Positions 7,042 through 15,347 are shown, numbered from the stretch's first letter. The stretch is DNA of 20,180 nt from an uncultured Pedobacter sp. (GCF_946479715.1 NZ_CAMLHF010000095.1:1-20180), one strand, 5' to 3'. A program made the numbers and translations. The notes: generated by a model not told the origin, from the sequence alone.

Positions 7042-9513
7042 ATGGATATACAATTTATTGGAGAGAACCTCCTTCCGGGTAAAGTCGGGCAATTCTTTAT
7101 TGTTTTAGCATTCGCTGCGTCGTTACTATCAGCCATCTCTTATTTTTTTGCTACCCAAAATAAGGATCTTGCAGATCAATCATGGAAACGCATCGGACGC
7201 ATCTCATTTCTAATAAACTGGCTTAGTGTAATAGGTATAGGAGCCACACTATTTTTTCTGATATTAAATCATTACAACGAATACTATTACGTTTATTCAC
7301 ACTCTTCAAAAGAACTGCCTGTATATTATATCGTGTCAGCGTTTTGGGAGGGACAAGAGGGAAGTTTCTGGCTTTGGGCATTTTGGCAATCATTGCTGGG
7401 CGTAATATTAATGTGGAAGGCCAGAACCTGGGAAACTGGCGTTATGACAGTGGTAGCTTTCTCACAAGCATTTTTAACTTCAATGTTATTAGGTGTTGAA
7501 ATTTTCGGCGAAAGAATAGGCAGCTCTCCATTCATCCTTTTAAGAGATGCTTTAAACCTTAAGGAGATGGCGCCAGTTGTATTTGCCGATCCTGAAAACT
7601 TTAAAAACTACCTTAAATTTATAACCGACGGACGCGGATTAAACCCTTTACTACAAAATTATTGGATGGTTATCCACCCACCAACCTTGTTTTTAGGTTT
7701 TGCCAGCATGGTTGTGCCATTTGCTTATGGAATTGCGGGATTATGGCAAAAGAAATATAAAGAATGGGTAAAACCGGCGATGCCATGGGCATTATTTGCG
7801 GTAATGATTTTGGGAACCGGTATCATTATGGGTTCATTCTGGGCATATGAAGCGCTAAATTTTGGTGGTTTCTGGGCTTGGGATCCGGTAGAAAATGCCT
7901 CTATTATTCCCTGGTTAACGCTTATAGCAGGTGTACACGTAATGATCGCCTTTAAAAATACAGGACATGCATTTTTCACTGCAATTGTACTGATATTTCT
8001 CAGCTTTGTACTGGTGCTATATGCTTCATTCCTTACCAGAAGCGGAATTTTAGGCGAAACATCTGTACACTCATTTACAGATCTGGGTATGTTTGGCCAC
8101 CTGATATTATATAACGTTGTCTTTTTGGCCTTACCTGTAATTTTACTAATTGTAAGATGGAAAGAATTGCCAATTACCAATAAAGACGAAGAAACTTATT
8201 CAAGAGAATTCTGGATGTTTATAGGTGCGCTTGTTATTACTGTAGCTTGTATTCAGGTAATTTTCTCTACTTCAGTACCTGTGTTTAACGCAGCATTTGG
8301 AACTAACTTTGCACCTCCTATAGATGCCATTAAATATTACAACCAATGGCAGGCTCCGTTTGCTATTTTAGTAACGATCATATCAGGATTCACCCAGTTC
8401 ATGAAGTACAAGAGAACTGATATCCGTAAATTCTACAGCAGTCTTGCGGCTACGGTTGTTTTCTCGATTGTAATTACTGCCGGTTTTGTGTATATCACTA
8501 ATGTATATCATAACCTGATGTATATTCTTTTAACCTTCAGTTGTGTGTTTGCAGTTATGTCTAACGCGAAGATTCTGGGACAAGGTTTTGGAGGTAAGCG
8601 GAAATTGGTAGGTGCAGCCGTTGCACACATTGGTTTTGCTTTACTGTTGCTTGGTGCTTTAGTAGCCGCCGCTACTAACAAACCAATCTCGTTAAATGCA
8701 TCTAACTTTATTCCGGTTAAAGATTTCGAGAAGGCTGAGAAACCTGGAGAGAATATCGTTCTCTACAAAAATGAGCCAAAGAAAATGGGTAAGTACACCG
8801 TTACCTATATTAGCGATACTACTGTTGCCCCAAATACTTTTTACAAATTGAACTTTAAAGTTTATGATGAAAGTACCGGCAAGGTAAAAGAAGATTTCGA
8901 AGTAAATCCTCACATTCAGTCGAACGAGAAAATGGGGCTTATAGCCTCTCCAGATACGAAACATTACCTAACCTACGATATTTATACCCACGTTACCAGT
9001 GCTCCTTTGAAAGAAGATAAAGAGCATGGAGACCATGAAGGACATAGTGAAGAAGAGAACTACAAGGCTCCGAGGATTGTAACACTTAGCGTTGGTGATA
9101 CTTTGCATACAAGCAGTGGAGTACTTACTGTTAAAGCATTAAATCCAAAACCACAGGCTAAAGATTTAGTATTAGGTCCTAAAGATTTAGCAGTAGGTAT
9201 GCCAATTGAGGTTGACGTAAATGGTAAAATATATAAAACTGAACCCATCTTTTTGGTTAAAGGAAATAACGTGTTTGATTTTGCCCGTAATATTGATGAT
9301 TTAGGATTAAGGGTTAGATTTACAAAAGTAATTCCTGATCAGGGAAAAGTAGAATTGCAGGTTTTTGAAAAACCTCAGCAGGCTAAGGACTGGGTTGTTT
9401 TTAAATCTATTGAATTCCCTTACATTAATTTGTATTGGATTGGTACCATAGTAATGGTTGCAGGATTTTTAATATCCATTTTCAGGAGACAAAAAGAAGT
9501 TAAAGCTGTTTAA
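7042..9513 (+). CDS. ccmF: Cytochrome c haem lyase subunit CcmF (CcmF/CcsA family)
   Basis: CcmF receives haem from CcmE and attaches it to apocytochrome c on the periplasmic side. The 823-residue multi-pass membrane protein has the WWD segment around residues 267-287 (FWAWDPVENAS at its end). Candidate haem-ligand histidines are His212 (IHPPTLFLGF), His299 and His343 (LGETSVHSFTD). The late conserved AHIGFALLLLG helix is also present. A periplasmic region of roughly 230 residues precedes the last helix near the C-terminus and makes it longer than most proteobacterial CcmF (about 650). This region includes a His/acidic cluster EHGDHEGHSEEE near residue 661. Its TAA overlaps the next ATG by one base. 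CcmH and CcmG are not in the window. Confidence 0.93.
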   Translation: MDIQFIGENLLPGKVGQFFIVLAFAASLLSAISYFFATQNKDLADQSWKRIGRISFLINWLSVIGIGATLFFLILNHYNEYYYVYSHSSKELPVYYIVSAFWEGQEGSFWLWAFWQSLLGVILMWKARTWETGVMTVVAFSQAFLTSMLLGVEIFGERIGSSPFILLRDALNLKEMAPVVFADPENFKNYLKFITDGRGLNPLLQNYWMVIHPPTLFLGFASMVVPFAYGIAGLWQKKYKEWVKPAMPWALFAVMILGTGIIMGSFWAYEALNFGGFWAWDPVENASIIPWLTLIAGVHVMIAFKNTGHAFFTAIVLIFLSFVLVLYASFLTRSGILGETSVHSFTDLGMFGHLILYNVVFLALPVILLIVRWKELPITNKDEETYSREFWMFIGALVITVACIQVIFSTSVPVFNAAFGTNFAPPIDAIKYYNQWQAPFAILVTIISGFTQFMKYKRTDIRKFYSSLAATVVFSIVITAGFVYITNVYHNLMYILLTFSCVFAVMSNAKILGQGFGGKRKLVGAAVAHIGFALLLLGALVAAATNKPISLNASNFIPVKDFEKAEKPGENIVLYKNEPKKMGKYTVTYISDTTVAPNTFYKLNFKVYDESTGKVKEDFEVNPHIQSNEKMGLIASPDTKHYLTYDIYTHVTSAPLKEDKEHGDHEGHSEEENYKAPRIVTLSVGDTLHTSSGVLTVKALNPKPQAKDLVLGPKDLAVGMPIEVDVNGKIYKTEPIFLVKGNNVFDFARNIDDLGLRVRFTKVIPDQGKVELQVFEKPQQAKDWVVFKSIEFPYINLYWIGTIVMVAGFLISIFRRQKEVKAV

Positions 9514-10274
9514 TGAAAGTAGTCTGTATTGGTTCTGGTAATGTGGCAACGCATTTAGCTAATGCGCTAACTGCAAAGGGTGTAGATCTGATTCAGGTAT
9601 GGAGCCGTGATTTAGTGAATGCATCTGAGCTTGCAAAGAGCATAAACTCAGTAGCTATCTCAAATCTGGATGAAATAGACCGTTCTGCTGATTTATACAT
9701 TATTGCAGTGAAGGATGATGCCATTTCAGCAGTATCTTCTAGTTTAAAAGGTATAAACGGATTGGTAGTTCATACATCTGGAGCTACATCAATAGACACT
9801 TTGTCGGCACTGAAAAATTACGGTGTTTTATATCCCCTGCAAACTTTCTCTAAAGCAAAGCCAATTGATTTTGCGAATGTTCCATTATGTATTGAGGCAA
9901 GCAATGTACATTCTTTGGAAGTGTTAAGAAGTGTTGCGGGTGAGCTTTCTTCGCCTGTTTACGAAGTGGATAGCGAGAAAAGGAAAATATTGCATTTGGC
10001 GGCTGTTTTTGCCTGTAATTTTGTTAATCATCTTTATACATTGAGTGATAAAATAGTTGAACATTTTGAGCTCGACTTTGAGATGCTTAAGCCGTTAATA
10101 ATGGAGACAGCTTCAAAAGTACAAACCGAGCTGCCTATAAATGTACAAACCGGACCTGCCGTTCGGAATGATGAGCAAACTATGATTAAACATCAGGATT
10201 TACTAAATGGTATGCCTGAATTAAAAGAAATCTATCAAACTTTAAGTAAAAGCATTAAAAAAACACATTTATAG
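9513..10274 (+). CDS. Rossmann-fold protein with DUF2520 domain
   Basis: A 253-residue predicted oxidoreductase-like protein of unknown substrate. The N-terminus has a dinucleotide-binding start, VVCIGSGNVATHLANAL, with GSGNVA at residues 7-12, like F420- or NADP-dependent reductases and ProC-type enzymes. The C-terminal helical half (from about residue 125, with FACNFVNHLYTLSD and PLIMETASKV) matches the DUF2520 layout. The start codon overlaps the ccmF stop, suggesting translational coupling. Downstream genes are ferredoxin, iscX and kdsC. In Bacteroidota this family often lies near the HAD phosphatase and maf genes, as here, but no common pathway is proved. Confidence 0.85.
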   Translation: MKVVCIGSGNVATHLANALTAKGVDLIQVWSRDLVNASELAKSINSVAISNLDEIDRSADLYIIAVKDDAISAVSSSLKGINGLVVHTSGATSIDTLSALKNYGVLYPLQTFSKAKPIDFANVPLCIEASNVHSLEVLRSVAGELSSPVYEVDSEKRKILHLAAVFACNFVNHLYTLSDKIVEHFELDFEMLKPLIMETASKVQTELPINVQTGPAVRNDEQTMIKHQDLLNGMPELKEIYQTLSKSIKKTHL

Positions 10275-10297
10275 TTATAAATGCCGTTTTTCGTGCT

Positions 10298-10305
10298 TAT
10301 TTTTG
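10298..10305 (+). promoter_or_regulatory. -7 promoter element of the ferredoxin gene
   Basis: TATTTTTG is a perfect TAnnTTTG that ends 9 bases before the ATG at 10315. It also argues against the upstream in-frame TTG at 10303, which falls inside the element. No convincing -33 was found. Confidence 0.5.
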
Positions 10306-10314
10306 GACACAATT

Positions 10315-10647
10315 ATGAGTATTTTTAAATTAAAGATAAATTTTGAAGAACAAGGAAAAGAACCTCTTGAATTACCTATTGTAAGCGGAGAATCGGTTCT
10401 TGATGCTTGTTTAGATCACGGAATAGAATTACAGCATAACTGTGGCGGAGTATGCGGCTGCAGTACATGTCATGTTTACGTACTAAAGGGAATGGATAAT
10501 ATCCAGGAAATTTCTGATAAAGAAGAAGATTTTATTGACAGAGCTGTTCGTCCTAGAATTACTTCAAGATTAGGCTGCCAGTGTGTTGTTATAGATGGAG
10601 ACATAGAAGTAACGATCCCAGATCAATCAGAATTTTTAGGTCACTAG
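10315..10647 (+). CDS. fdx: Adrenodoxin-type [2Fe-2S] ferredoxin
   Basis: Small electron carrier of the adrenodoxin/Isc ferredoxin class, likely supplying electrons for iron-sulfur cluster assembly. In the 110-residue protein the cluster ligands are Cys43, Cys49, Cys52 (C-x5-C-x2-C in NCGGVCGCSTC) and Cys88 (RLGCQC). Two extra Cys, 47 and 90, are not expected ligands. I chose ATG 10315 because the upstream TTG overlaps the promoter and the protein then starts like its relatives (MSIFKLKINF). The iscX gene follows 27 bases downstream, which strengthens the link to Fe-S assembly, although no iscS, iscU or hscA is nearby. Confidence 0.92.
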   Translation: MSIFKLKINFEEQGKEPLELPIVSGESVLDACLDHGIELQHNCGGVCGCSTCHVYVLKGMDNIQEISDKEEDFIDRAVRPRITSRLGCQCVVIDGDIEVTIPDQSEFLGH

Positions 10648-10674
10648 TAATAAATCAATAAATTATACAAAAAC

Positions 10675-10917
10675 ATGCAAGATAAATTTGCTTTACCAAT
10701 ATACTGGAATGACCATGAGGATATAGCCCAGGAGCTATATGAGAAATTTGGTGACGATTTTAATGAAGCCAAAATATACCGTATCAGATTCACTGAGCTA
10801 ATAGAATGGGTACTAGAATTACCTAATTTTAAAGGAACCAGAGAAGAAAGTAGTGAAGGTCATTTGGAACAAATCCAGTCTGCCTGGGTTTACGAATGGA
10901 GAGATAACCAGGATTAA
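10675..10917 (+). CDS. iscX: Iron-sulfur cluster assembly protein IscX
   Basis: IscX (YfhJ) is a small acidic protein that binds the cysteine desulfurase IscS and iron and tunes Fe-S cluster assembly. The 80-residue protein shows the family pattern: YWNDHEDIAQELYEKF near the N-terminus, then IRFTELIEWVLELPNF and a C-terminal helix LEQIQSAWVYEW. It is slightly longer than the 66-residue E. coli protein, mainly through an N-terminal extension and a longer loop. It is strongly acidic. It sits between ferredoxin and the KdsC-like gene (6 bases downstream), suggesting one transcript. Confidence 0.9.
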   Translation: MQDKFALPIYWNDHEDIAQELYEKFGDDFNEAKIYRIRFTELIEWVLELPNFKGTREESSEGHLEQIQSAWVYEWRDNQD

Positions 10918-10923
10918 TAAGAT

Positions 10924-11451
10924 ATGTTCCTGCAGAAACTTAAAAACATTACCACCCTTATTTTTGATGTGGATGGTGTGCTCACAAATGGTGATATTAT
11001 TGCATCAGACAGTGGGGAGTTTCTGCGCACATTTAACATTAAAGACGGTTATGCTTTACAGTTGGCCGTAAAAAGGGGGTATCTCATTTGTATCATCTCC
11101 GGAGGACGGGGTTTGGCAATGCAAAGACGTTTTGAAGGCTTAGGCATTGCAGAAGTATTTCTGGGTGTTTCAGATAAAGTAGATGTATTTAATTCTCTTT
11201 TAGCTAAGCATAACATTACGGCCGATGAAGTATTGTATATGGGCGATGATATTCCTGACCTTAAAGTTATGCAACTAGTAGGGCTGCCAACATGTCCTTC
11301 AGATGCTGTACCCGAAATAAAAGCGATTTCTGAATATATTTCTCCTTACTCAGGAGGTAAAACAGCAGTTCGGGATATTATTGAAAAAGTACTTAAAGTA
11401 CAGCAAAAATGGTTCGATGAGAACCCTTCTGCAGCCGATTCCGGTAAGTGA
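10924..11451 (+). CDS. kdsC: HAD phosphatase, KdsC-like (3-deoxy-D-manno-octulosonate 8-phosphate phosphatase)
   Basis: KdsC removes phosphate from KDO-8-phosphate on the way to lipopolysaccharide KDO, in the cytosol. The 175-residue, capless C0-type HAD protein has the nucleophile motif DVDGVLTNG (residues 15-23; Asp15 nucleophile, Asp17 acid/base). It also has motif II in IISGGRG (Ser59), the Lys85 region GVSDKVDVF, and motif III GDDIPD (107-112). Length and motifs fit KdsC closely. The nearest alternative is the related N-acylneuraminate cytidylyltransferase-type phosphatase domain, but there is no synthase partner here. It follows iscX by 6 bases. A 116-base spacer with no clear terminator comes after. 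Confidence 0.88.
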   Translation: MFLQKLKNITTLIFDVDGVLTNGDIIASDSGEFLRTFNIKDGYALQLAVKRGYLICIISGGRGLAMQRRFEGLGIAEVFLGVSDKVDVFNSLLAKHNITADEVLYMGDDIPDLKVMQLVGLPTCPSDAVPEIKAISEYISPYSGGKTAVRDIIEKVLKVQQKWFDENPSAADSGK

Positions 11452-11567
11452 TAGCCTGCAACAATTATGTTACTTCTGCTAGATTAAACCTATCCCTCTG
11501 TTTGTACTCCAACCTTTTACAAAACCGAAGCTAAAAGCTTTATAACCATTAAAAATTGTAAAAGAGT

Positions 11568-11963
11568 ATGAAAAAATTATTGATTATCTGCGGATTGTTA
11601 TTTAGTGTAATAACATTTGCACAAGCACAACAGGGTCAGGGTGGTCGTAGAGGAGGAACACCTGAAGAGAGAGCAAAAAGAAATACCGAAATGTTGACTA
11701 AAAAACTTAGTCTTACAGCAGATCAGCAAACCAAAGTTTCTGCAATTTACCTGGAACAAGCTGAGGCGATGAAAAAAATGCGTGAAGATGCGGCAGGAGA
11801 CAGAGACGCAATGCGGGCTGCAATGGTGAAATCTAATGAGGAAAGCGACACTAAAATTAGTGCTTTGTTAAACGACGATCAGAAAAAAGTTTACACTACC
11901 TGGAAAGAAGAGAGAAAAGAAGCAATGAAAAAAAGACAAGATGGTAATGGCGGAGGTCAATAA
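11568..11963 (+). CDS. Exported Spy/LTXXQ-like small helical protein
   Basis: A 131-residue predicted periplasmic protein. Residues 1-20 form a signal peptide ending in AQA. The mature part is Gly/Arg-rich at first (QGQGGRRGG) and then all-helical and highly charged. It contains LSLTADQQTKV and LLNDDQKKVY, the LTxxQ-type repeats of the Spy/CpxP group, and ends in a Gly-rich tail. Spy-like proteins are envelope chaperones or stress sensors; the actual role here is inferred only from this resemblance. It appears monocistronic, with a terminator right after it. A TCTGTTTG at 11497-11504 (7 of 8 to TAnnTTTG) is a weak promoter candidate. Confidence 0.8.
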   Translation: MKKLLIICGLLFSVITFAQAQQGQGGRRGGTPEERAKRNTEMLTKKLSLTADQQTKVSAIYLEQAEAMKKMREDAAGDRDAMRAAMVKSNEESDTKISALLNDDQKKVYTTWKEERKEAMKKRQDGNGGGQ

Positions 11964-11979
11964 TCATTAAAACATTTTA

Positions 11980-12017
11980 AATAATAGAAGCGGCATATGG
12001 TCGCTTTTATTATTTTT
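11980..12017 (+). terminator. Terminator of the Spy-like gene, overlapping the maf promoter
   Basis: A 13-bp stem (11980-11992 with 12002-12014, one G-U pair) with a 9-base loop is followed by T bases to 12017. The right arm and T tail double as the -7 element of maf. Confidence 0.75.
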
Positions 12018-12018
12018 G
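12011..12018 (+). promoter_or_regulatory. -7 promoter element of maf
   Basis: TATTTTTG is a perfect TAnnTTTG, 14 bases before the maf ATG at 12033. It lies inside the terminator hairpin of the gene before it. Confidence 0.55.
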
Positions 12019-12032
12019 AGCAAATTTTAATT

Positions 12033-12602
12033 ATGTATAAGCAGACACTTCCAATAATACTCGCCTCAAAATCTCCACGCAGACAAGAATTGATGAAATT
12101 GATGAATCTTGATTTTAAAGTAGTTTTGAAAGAAGTTGATGAAAGCTATCCTGAGGATTTGCTCCCTGCCGAAATTGCGATTTATATCGCCGAGAAGAAA
12201 GCAGCAGCCTTTGCAGATGATAGCCATGAAGGCATAGTGATTACTGCCGATACTATTGTGGCCTATAATAATGAAATATTGGGTAAACCTGAGGATGTAA
12301 CCCACGCTACTGAAATGCTAACTAAACTGTCTGGTACAAACCATCAGGTATATACCGGTGTGAGCATTGCTTATGCGGGTAAAATGCATTCTTTTTACGA
12401 TGTTACAGAAGTGTTTTTTAATTCACTTACATCAGAGCAGGTTGAATTTTATATTACCAATTTTAATCCCTTTGATAAAGCAGGTGCTTATGGTATTCAG
12501 GATTGGATAGGTCTTGTTGCTGTCGATAAGATCATTGGTTCTTATACAAATGTGATGGGTTTGCCAACTGAAAAGCTATATAAAGCTTTGTCAGGATTTT
12601 AA
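12033..12602 (+). CDS. maf: Maf-family nucleotide pyrophosphatase
   Basis: Maf proteins hydrolyse non-canonical or excess nucleoside triphosphates such as dTTP, UTP and modified nucleotides to monophosphates, and influence septum formation. The 189-residue protein starts MYKQTLPIILASKSPRRQE, the typical Maf N-terminus with SKSPRRQEL as the phosphate-binding loop. ADTIVAYNNEILGKP carries the catalytic Asp. YTGVSIAYAG and DKAGAYGIQDW follow. I prefer ATG 12033 to the in-frame ATG at 11997, because that one lies within the loop of a terminator hairpin and upstream of the -7 element. The gene ends with a 12-bp overlap with the converging Ppx/GppA gene. Confidence 0.92.
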   Translation: MYKQTLPIILASKSPRRQELMKLMNLDFKVVLKEVDESYPEDLLPAEIAIYIAEKKAAAFADDSHEGIVITADTIVAYNNEILGKPEDVTHATEMLTKLSGTNHQVYTGVSIAYAGKMHSFYDVTEVFFNSLTSEQVEFYITNFNPFDKAGAYGIQDWIGLVAVDKIIGSYTNVMGLPTEKLYKALSGF

Positions 12603-12613
12603 TTCTGATAAAG
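12586..12613. repeat. Inverted repeat spanning the maf and Ppx/GppA stop codons
   Basis: Positions 12586-12598 and 12601-12613 are complementary at 11 of 13 positions, and both mismatches become G-U pairs in + strand RNA. The hairpin covers the overlapping ends of two converging genes. It lacks a clean T tract, so it is a possible but unproven terminator. Confidence 0.45.
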
Positions 12614-13508
12614 AATACAGAACACCCATTTTTAAATCGTAAGTTGATAAACTGATCTGTTTAATTTCAGACATTGATAGAACGTGATTTGTGAGAATTG
12701 CAGCAATAACAATCATATCAACCCTTAATTTTATTAGATCCGGCATGTTTTCCCGCTCCGCATGGGTTGATGTAATCAGTTTCTCAGAAAGACCGCTGTA
12801 AGCCTTAAAATCAATAGGTGCAGATTTTATATTCTCTATATCTGCTTCTTTAAAAATCATACCTGCAAAGGTTTCAAAAGCACCTGCAGAGCCAATTAAA
12901 TGATTAGGTTTAAATAATAAGCAAGCTTCTTTTAGATCTGTGAGCTCATTGTTTAAATGATTAATAATAGCAACTTTATCTTGCTCGCTAATTGGATCTG
13001 AATGGAAATAAGCCTGCATTAATCTGGCAGCACCTATGTTATAGCTTTTCTTCCACAGCAGTTCTTTATGGTCACAGATTATGAATTCGGTGCTTCCGCC
13101 GCCGATATCCATAATCAATGATGTTCCATGGATTGTACCGGTGGCTTTTACTCCTTTGTAAATATATTCGGCTTCTTTATCACCATCAATAACATTTATA
13201 TTGATTCCGGCGTTTTGCCTTGCAGCATCAACAAAATCACTTCCATTGGCTGCGCTTCTTACTGCAGAAGTAGCAATTGCAAGTGTTTGTTGAACCTGGT
13301 GTTTGTCAATTTCTTGTTTAAAACTTTTTAATGTTTCAATTCCACGTTCAAATGCTTCCGGTATAATGATGTTTTCATTAATGCGTCCCTGACCAAGCCT
13401 AACTGGTACATTTGTTTTATAGATTATATGGATGTCTGTAGCAGATATTTCTGCTATGATTAGGTGAAAGGTATTTGTACCAAGATCAATAACTGCGGCT
13501 CTCATCAA
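12591..13508 (-). CDS. Ppx/GppA-family phosphatase (exopolyphosphatase or pppGpp phosphatase)
   Basis: ASKHA-fold phosphatase that hydrolyses polyphosphate and/or pppGpp. Visible motifs are VIDLGTNTFHLIIAE (phosphate-1 loop, residues 6-20), DKEAEYIYKGV (112-120 region) and IMDIGGGSTEF (phosphate-2 loop, 132-142). At 305 residues it is the short, two-domain form lacking the C-terminal HD-like and tail domains of E. coli Ppx (about 510). Sequence alone does not separate Ppx from GppA activity in this short class. The start is ATG 13508, or 13505 as an alternative. A strong terminator upstream separates it from dnaJ, so it has its own transcription. No exact -7 element was found. Confidence 0.9.
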   Translation of the reverse strand: MMRAAVIDLGTNTFHLIIAEISATDIHIIYKTNVPVRLGQGRINENIIIPEAFERGIETLKSFKQEIDKHQVQQTLAIATSAVRSAANGSDFVDAARQNAGININVIDGDKEAEYIYKGVKATGTIHGTSLIMDIGGGSTEFIICDHKELLWKKSYNIGAARLMQAYFHSDPISEQDKVAIINHLNNELTDLKEACLLFKPNHLIGSAGAFETFAGMIFKEADIENIKSAPIDFKAYSGLSEKLITSTHAERENMPDLIKLRVDMIVIAAILTNHVLSMSEIKQISLSTYDLKMGVLYSLSELKS

Positions 13509-13532
13509 TGGGGTATTTGGTGGTAAAAGTGC

Positions 13533-13562
13533 AAAAAAAAGCCATCCTATTGGATGGCTTTT
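13533..13562 (-). terminator. Intrinsic terminator of grpE-dnaJ
   Basis: On the minus strand an 11-bp stem (13552-13562 with 13537-13547) with a 4-base loop runs into a T run (complement of the A run starting at 13533). It lies 17 bases past the dnaJ stop and directly upstream of the Ppx/GppA gene. Confidence 0.9.
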
Positions 13563-13579
13563 AAAAAATTATTTAATTA

Positions 13580-14743
13580 TTATTCGAAATATTCTTTCAT
13601 TTTTTCGAAGAAACTCTTATCATGCTTACCGGGTTGCGGTTTGAAATTAGGAGAATCCCTTAATTTCTCGAGCATACTTCTTTCTTCAGAACTTAGTGCT
13701 TTTGGAGTCCATATATTTACATGGATAATCTCATCGCCTCTGTGATATGAATTGATTTCAGGGATGCCCTTACCTTTTAAACGTAATAACTTTCCGCTTT
13801 GGGTACCAGGTTCAATTTTGATTTTTGCTTTACCATCAATAGTTGGTACCTCAGCGCTATAGCCTAATGCAGCATCAATGATAGAAACGTGTAAATCATA
13901 AACCACATTATTTCCTTCACGTTTTAAGGTTTCATGAGGTATTTCTTCAATCAGGATGATCAGATCTCCAGGAATACCTCCGCTAGGTGCTGCATTACCT
14001 TTTCCGCTCATACTTAATTGCATGCCATCACTTACACCAGCCGGGATATTGATTGTAATAGTTTCCTCGCCACGAACTATACCATCACCATGGCATGAAG
14101 TACATTTGGCTGTGATCTGTTGTCCGCTACCATTACAAGTAGGGCATGTAGAGGTGGTTTGCATCTGACCAAGAATTGTATTGGTCACTCTGCGAACTGC
14201 ACCGCTTCCGCCGCAGGTTTTGCATGTACTTACAGATGAGCGATCTTTAGCCCCTGTTCCGTCGCATGTTTTACAGCTAATTTGTTTATTTACTTTGATT
14301 TTTTTCTCTGTACCGTTGGCAATTTCCTCAAGAGTGAGTTTTACTTTGATGCGCAGGTTAGTTCCCTTAGCTACACGTCGGCCGCCACGTGACTGTTGAC
14401 CTCCGCCTCCAAAGAAACTCTCGAAAGGACTGCCACCACCACCAAAAATATCCCCAAACTGACTGAAGATATCTTCCATGTTCATGCCGCCACCGCCATA
14501 TCCACCACTAGAAGCTCCGCCAACACCAGCATGACCGTAATGGTCATAACGTTGTTTCTTTTCCGGATTACTTAAAACTTCATAGGCCTCTGCAGCTTCC
14601 TTAAAGTTATCTTCGGCAGCTTTATCCCCAGGGTTTTTATCAGGGTGAAATTTGATGGCTAGTTTGCGATAAGCCTTTTTTATTTCTTCAGCAGATGCGC
14701 TTTTGGTTACACCAAGTACATCATAAAAATCTCTCTTACTCAT
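13580..14743 (-). CDS. dnaJ: Chaperone protein DnaJ
   Basis: Hsp40 co-chaperone that delivers unfolded proteins to DnaK and stimulates its ATPase. The 387-residue protein has the complete class I layout. The J domain (residues 1-70) has HPD at 33-35, and a Gly/Phe-rich linker (about 71-125) follows. Four CxxCxGxG zinc-binding repeats start at Cys157, Cys174, Cys200 and Cys214. The C-terminal substrate-binding domains come last. Everything essential is intact. It starts 4 bases after grpE on the same strand and ends at a strong terminator, forming a two-gene unit; dnaK is not in the window. Confidence 0.98.
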   Translation of the reverse strand: MSKRDFYDVLGVTKSASAEEIKKAYRKLAIKFHPDKNPGDKAAEDNFKEAAEAYEVLSNPEKKQRYDHYGHAGVGGASSGGYGGGGMNMEDIFSQFGDIFGGGGSPFESFFGGGGQQSRGGRRVAKGTNLRIKVKLTLEEIANGTEKKIKVNKQISCKTCDGTGAKDRSSVSTCKTCGGSGAVRRVTNTILGQMQTTSTCPTCNGSGQQITAKCTSCHGDGIVRGEETITINIPAGVSDGMQLSMSGKGNAAPSGGIPGDLIILIEEIPHETLKREGNNVVYDLHVSIIDAALGYSAEVPTIDGKAKIKIEPGTQSGKLLRLKGKGIPEINSYHRGDEIIHVNIWTPKALSSEERSMLEKLRDSPNFKPQPGKHDKSFFEKMKEYFE

Positions 14744-14747
14744 AATA

Positions 14748-15347
14748 TTAACTACCCACTACAACTTTAGCAAAGCGAATCACTTTATCATTTAAAGTGT
14801 AGCCTTTCTCTAATTCATCAATTACTTTTCCTTTTAACTCCTCATTTGGTGCAGGTATTTTGGTAATAGCCTCATGGTTATCGGTATCAAAAACATTGTT
14901 GATGCTTTCAATTTCTTTTAAACCTTTCTGAGCTAAAATACTTTTTAGCTTGCTATGAACTAAAGCAACACCTTCGCGAATTGGATTTATATCAGTAGCA
15001 GTTTCTATAGCCTTGGTGGCACGATCAAAATCGTCTAAAACAGGTAAAAGTGAAACTATTACATCTTTTCCGGCAGTTTGTAAAAGTTCGCTGCGTTCTT
15101 TTTGAGTACGACGTTTGAAATTGTCAAACTCTGCAAACAAGCGTAGATATTTGTCGTTTAAAGCTGCATTTTCTTGTTGTAATTTTTCTTCCGCAGAAAG
15201 CTCTGGCACAACTTCGGTTTCAGTAACTGGATTTTCGGAAGTTACTTCTTCAGTATTTATTTGATCTTCGGTATTATTCATCTGCTCTTCAGCGTTATTT
15301 TTCACAATTGGATCTGTGTTATCGTTCTTTTTCTTCTTGCTAAACAT
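14748..15347 (-). CDS. grpE: Nucleotide exchange factor GrpE
   Basis: GrpE releases ADP from DnaK and resets the chaperone cycle. The 199-residue protein begins with a Lys-rich then acidic low-complexity stretch (about residues 1-55, rich in Glu, Asn and Thr). A long dimerising helix with [20 protein letters not shown] follows, and then the beta-rich domain ending [12 protein letters not shown]. Residue pattern and length are typical. It precedes dnaJ by 4 bases. No CIRCE-type element was found upstream. A nested inverted repeat lies in the 129-base spacer before it. Confidence 0.97.
   Translation of the reverse strand: MFSKKKKNDNTDPIVKNNAEEQMNNTEDQINTEEVTSENPVTETEVVPELSAEEKLQQENAALNDKYLRLFAEFDNFKRRTQKERSELLQTAGKDVIVSLLPVLDDFDRATKAIETATDINPIREGVALVHSKLKSILAQKGLKEIESINNVFDTDNHEAITKIPAPNEELKGKVIDELEKGYTLNDKVIRFAKVVVGS

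Noticed and set aside
7725..8180. 151-residue open frame on the minus strand
   Set aside because: It lies fully inside ccmF, whose frame has clear CcmF motifs. The minus product has no recognisable pattern and is a shadow frame.
9011..9060. His-rich segment of CcmF as a dedicated metal-binding domain
   Set aside because: It is short and of low complexity, typical of a loop. A specific metal-binding role cannot be claimed from sequence alone.
10303..10314. Upstream TTG start for the ferredoxin
   Set aside because: The codon lies inside the perfect -7 element at 10298-10305, and ATG 10315 gives the usual N-terminus.
11997..12032. Upstream ATG start for maf
   Set aside because: It falls in the loop of a terminator hairpin and upstream of the maf -7 element. 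The Maf homology begins right after ATG 12033.
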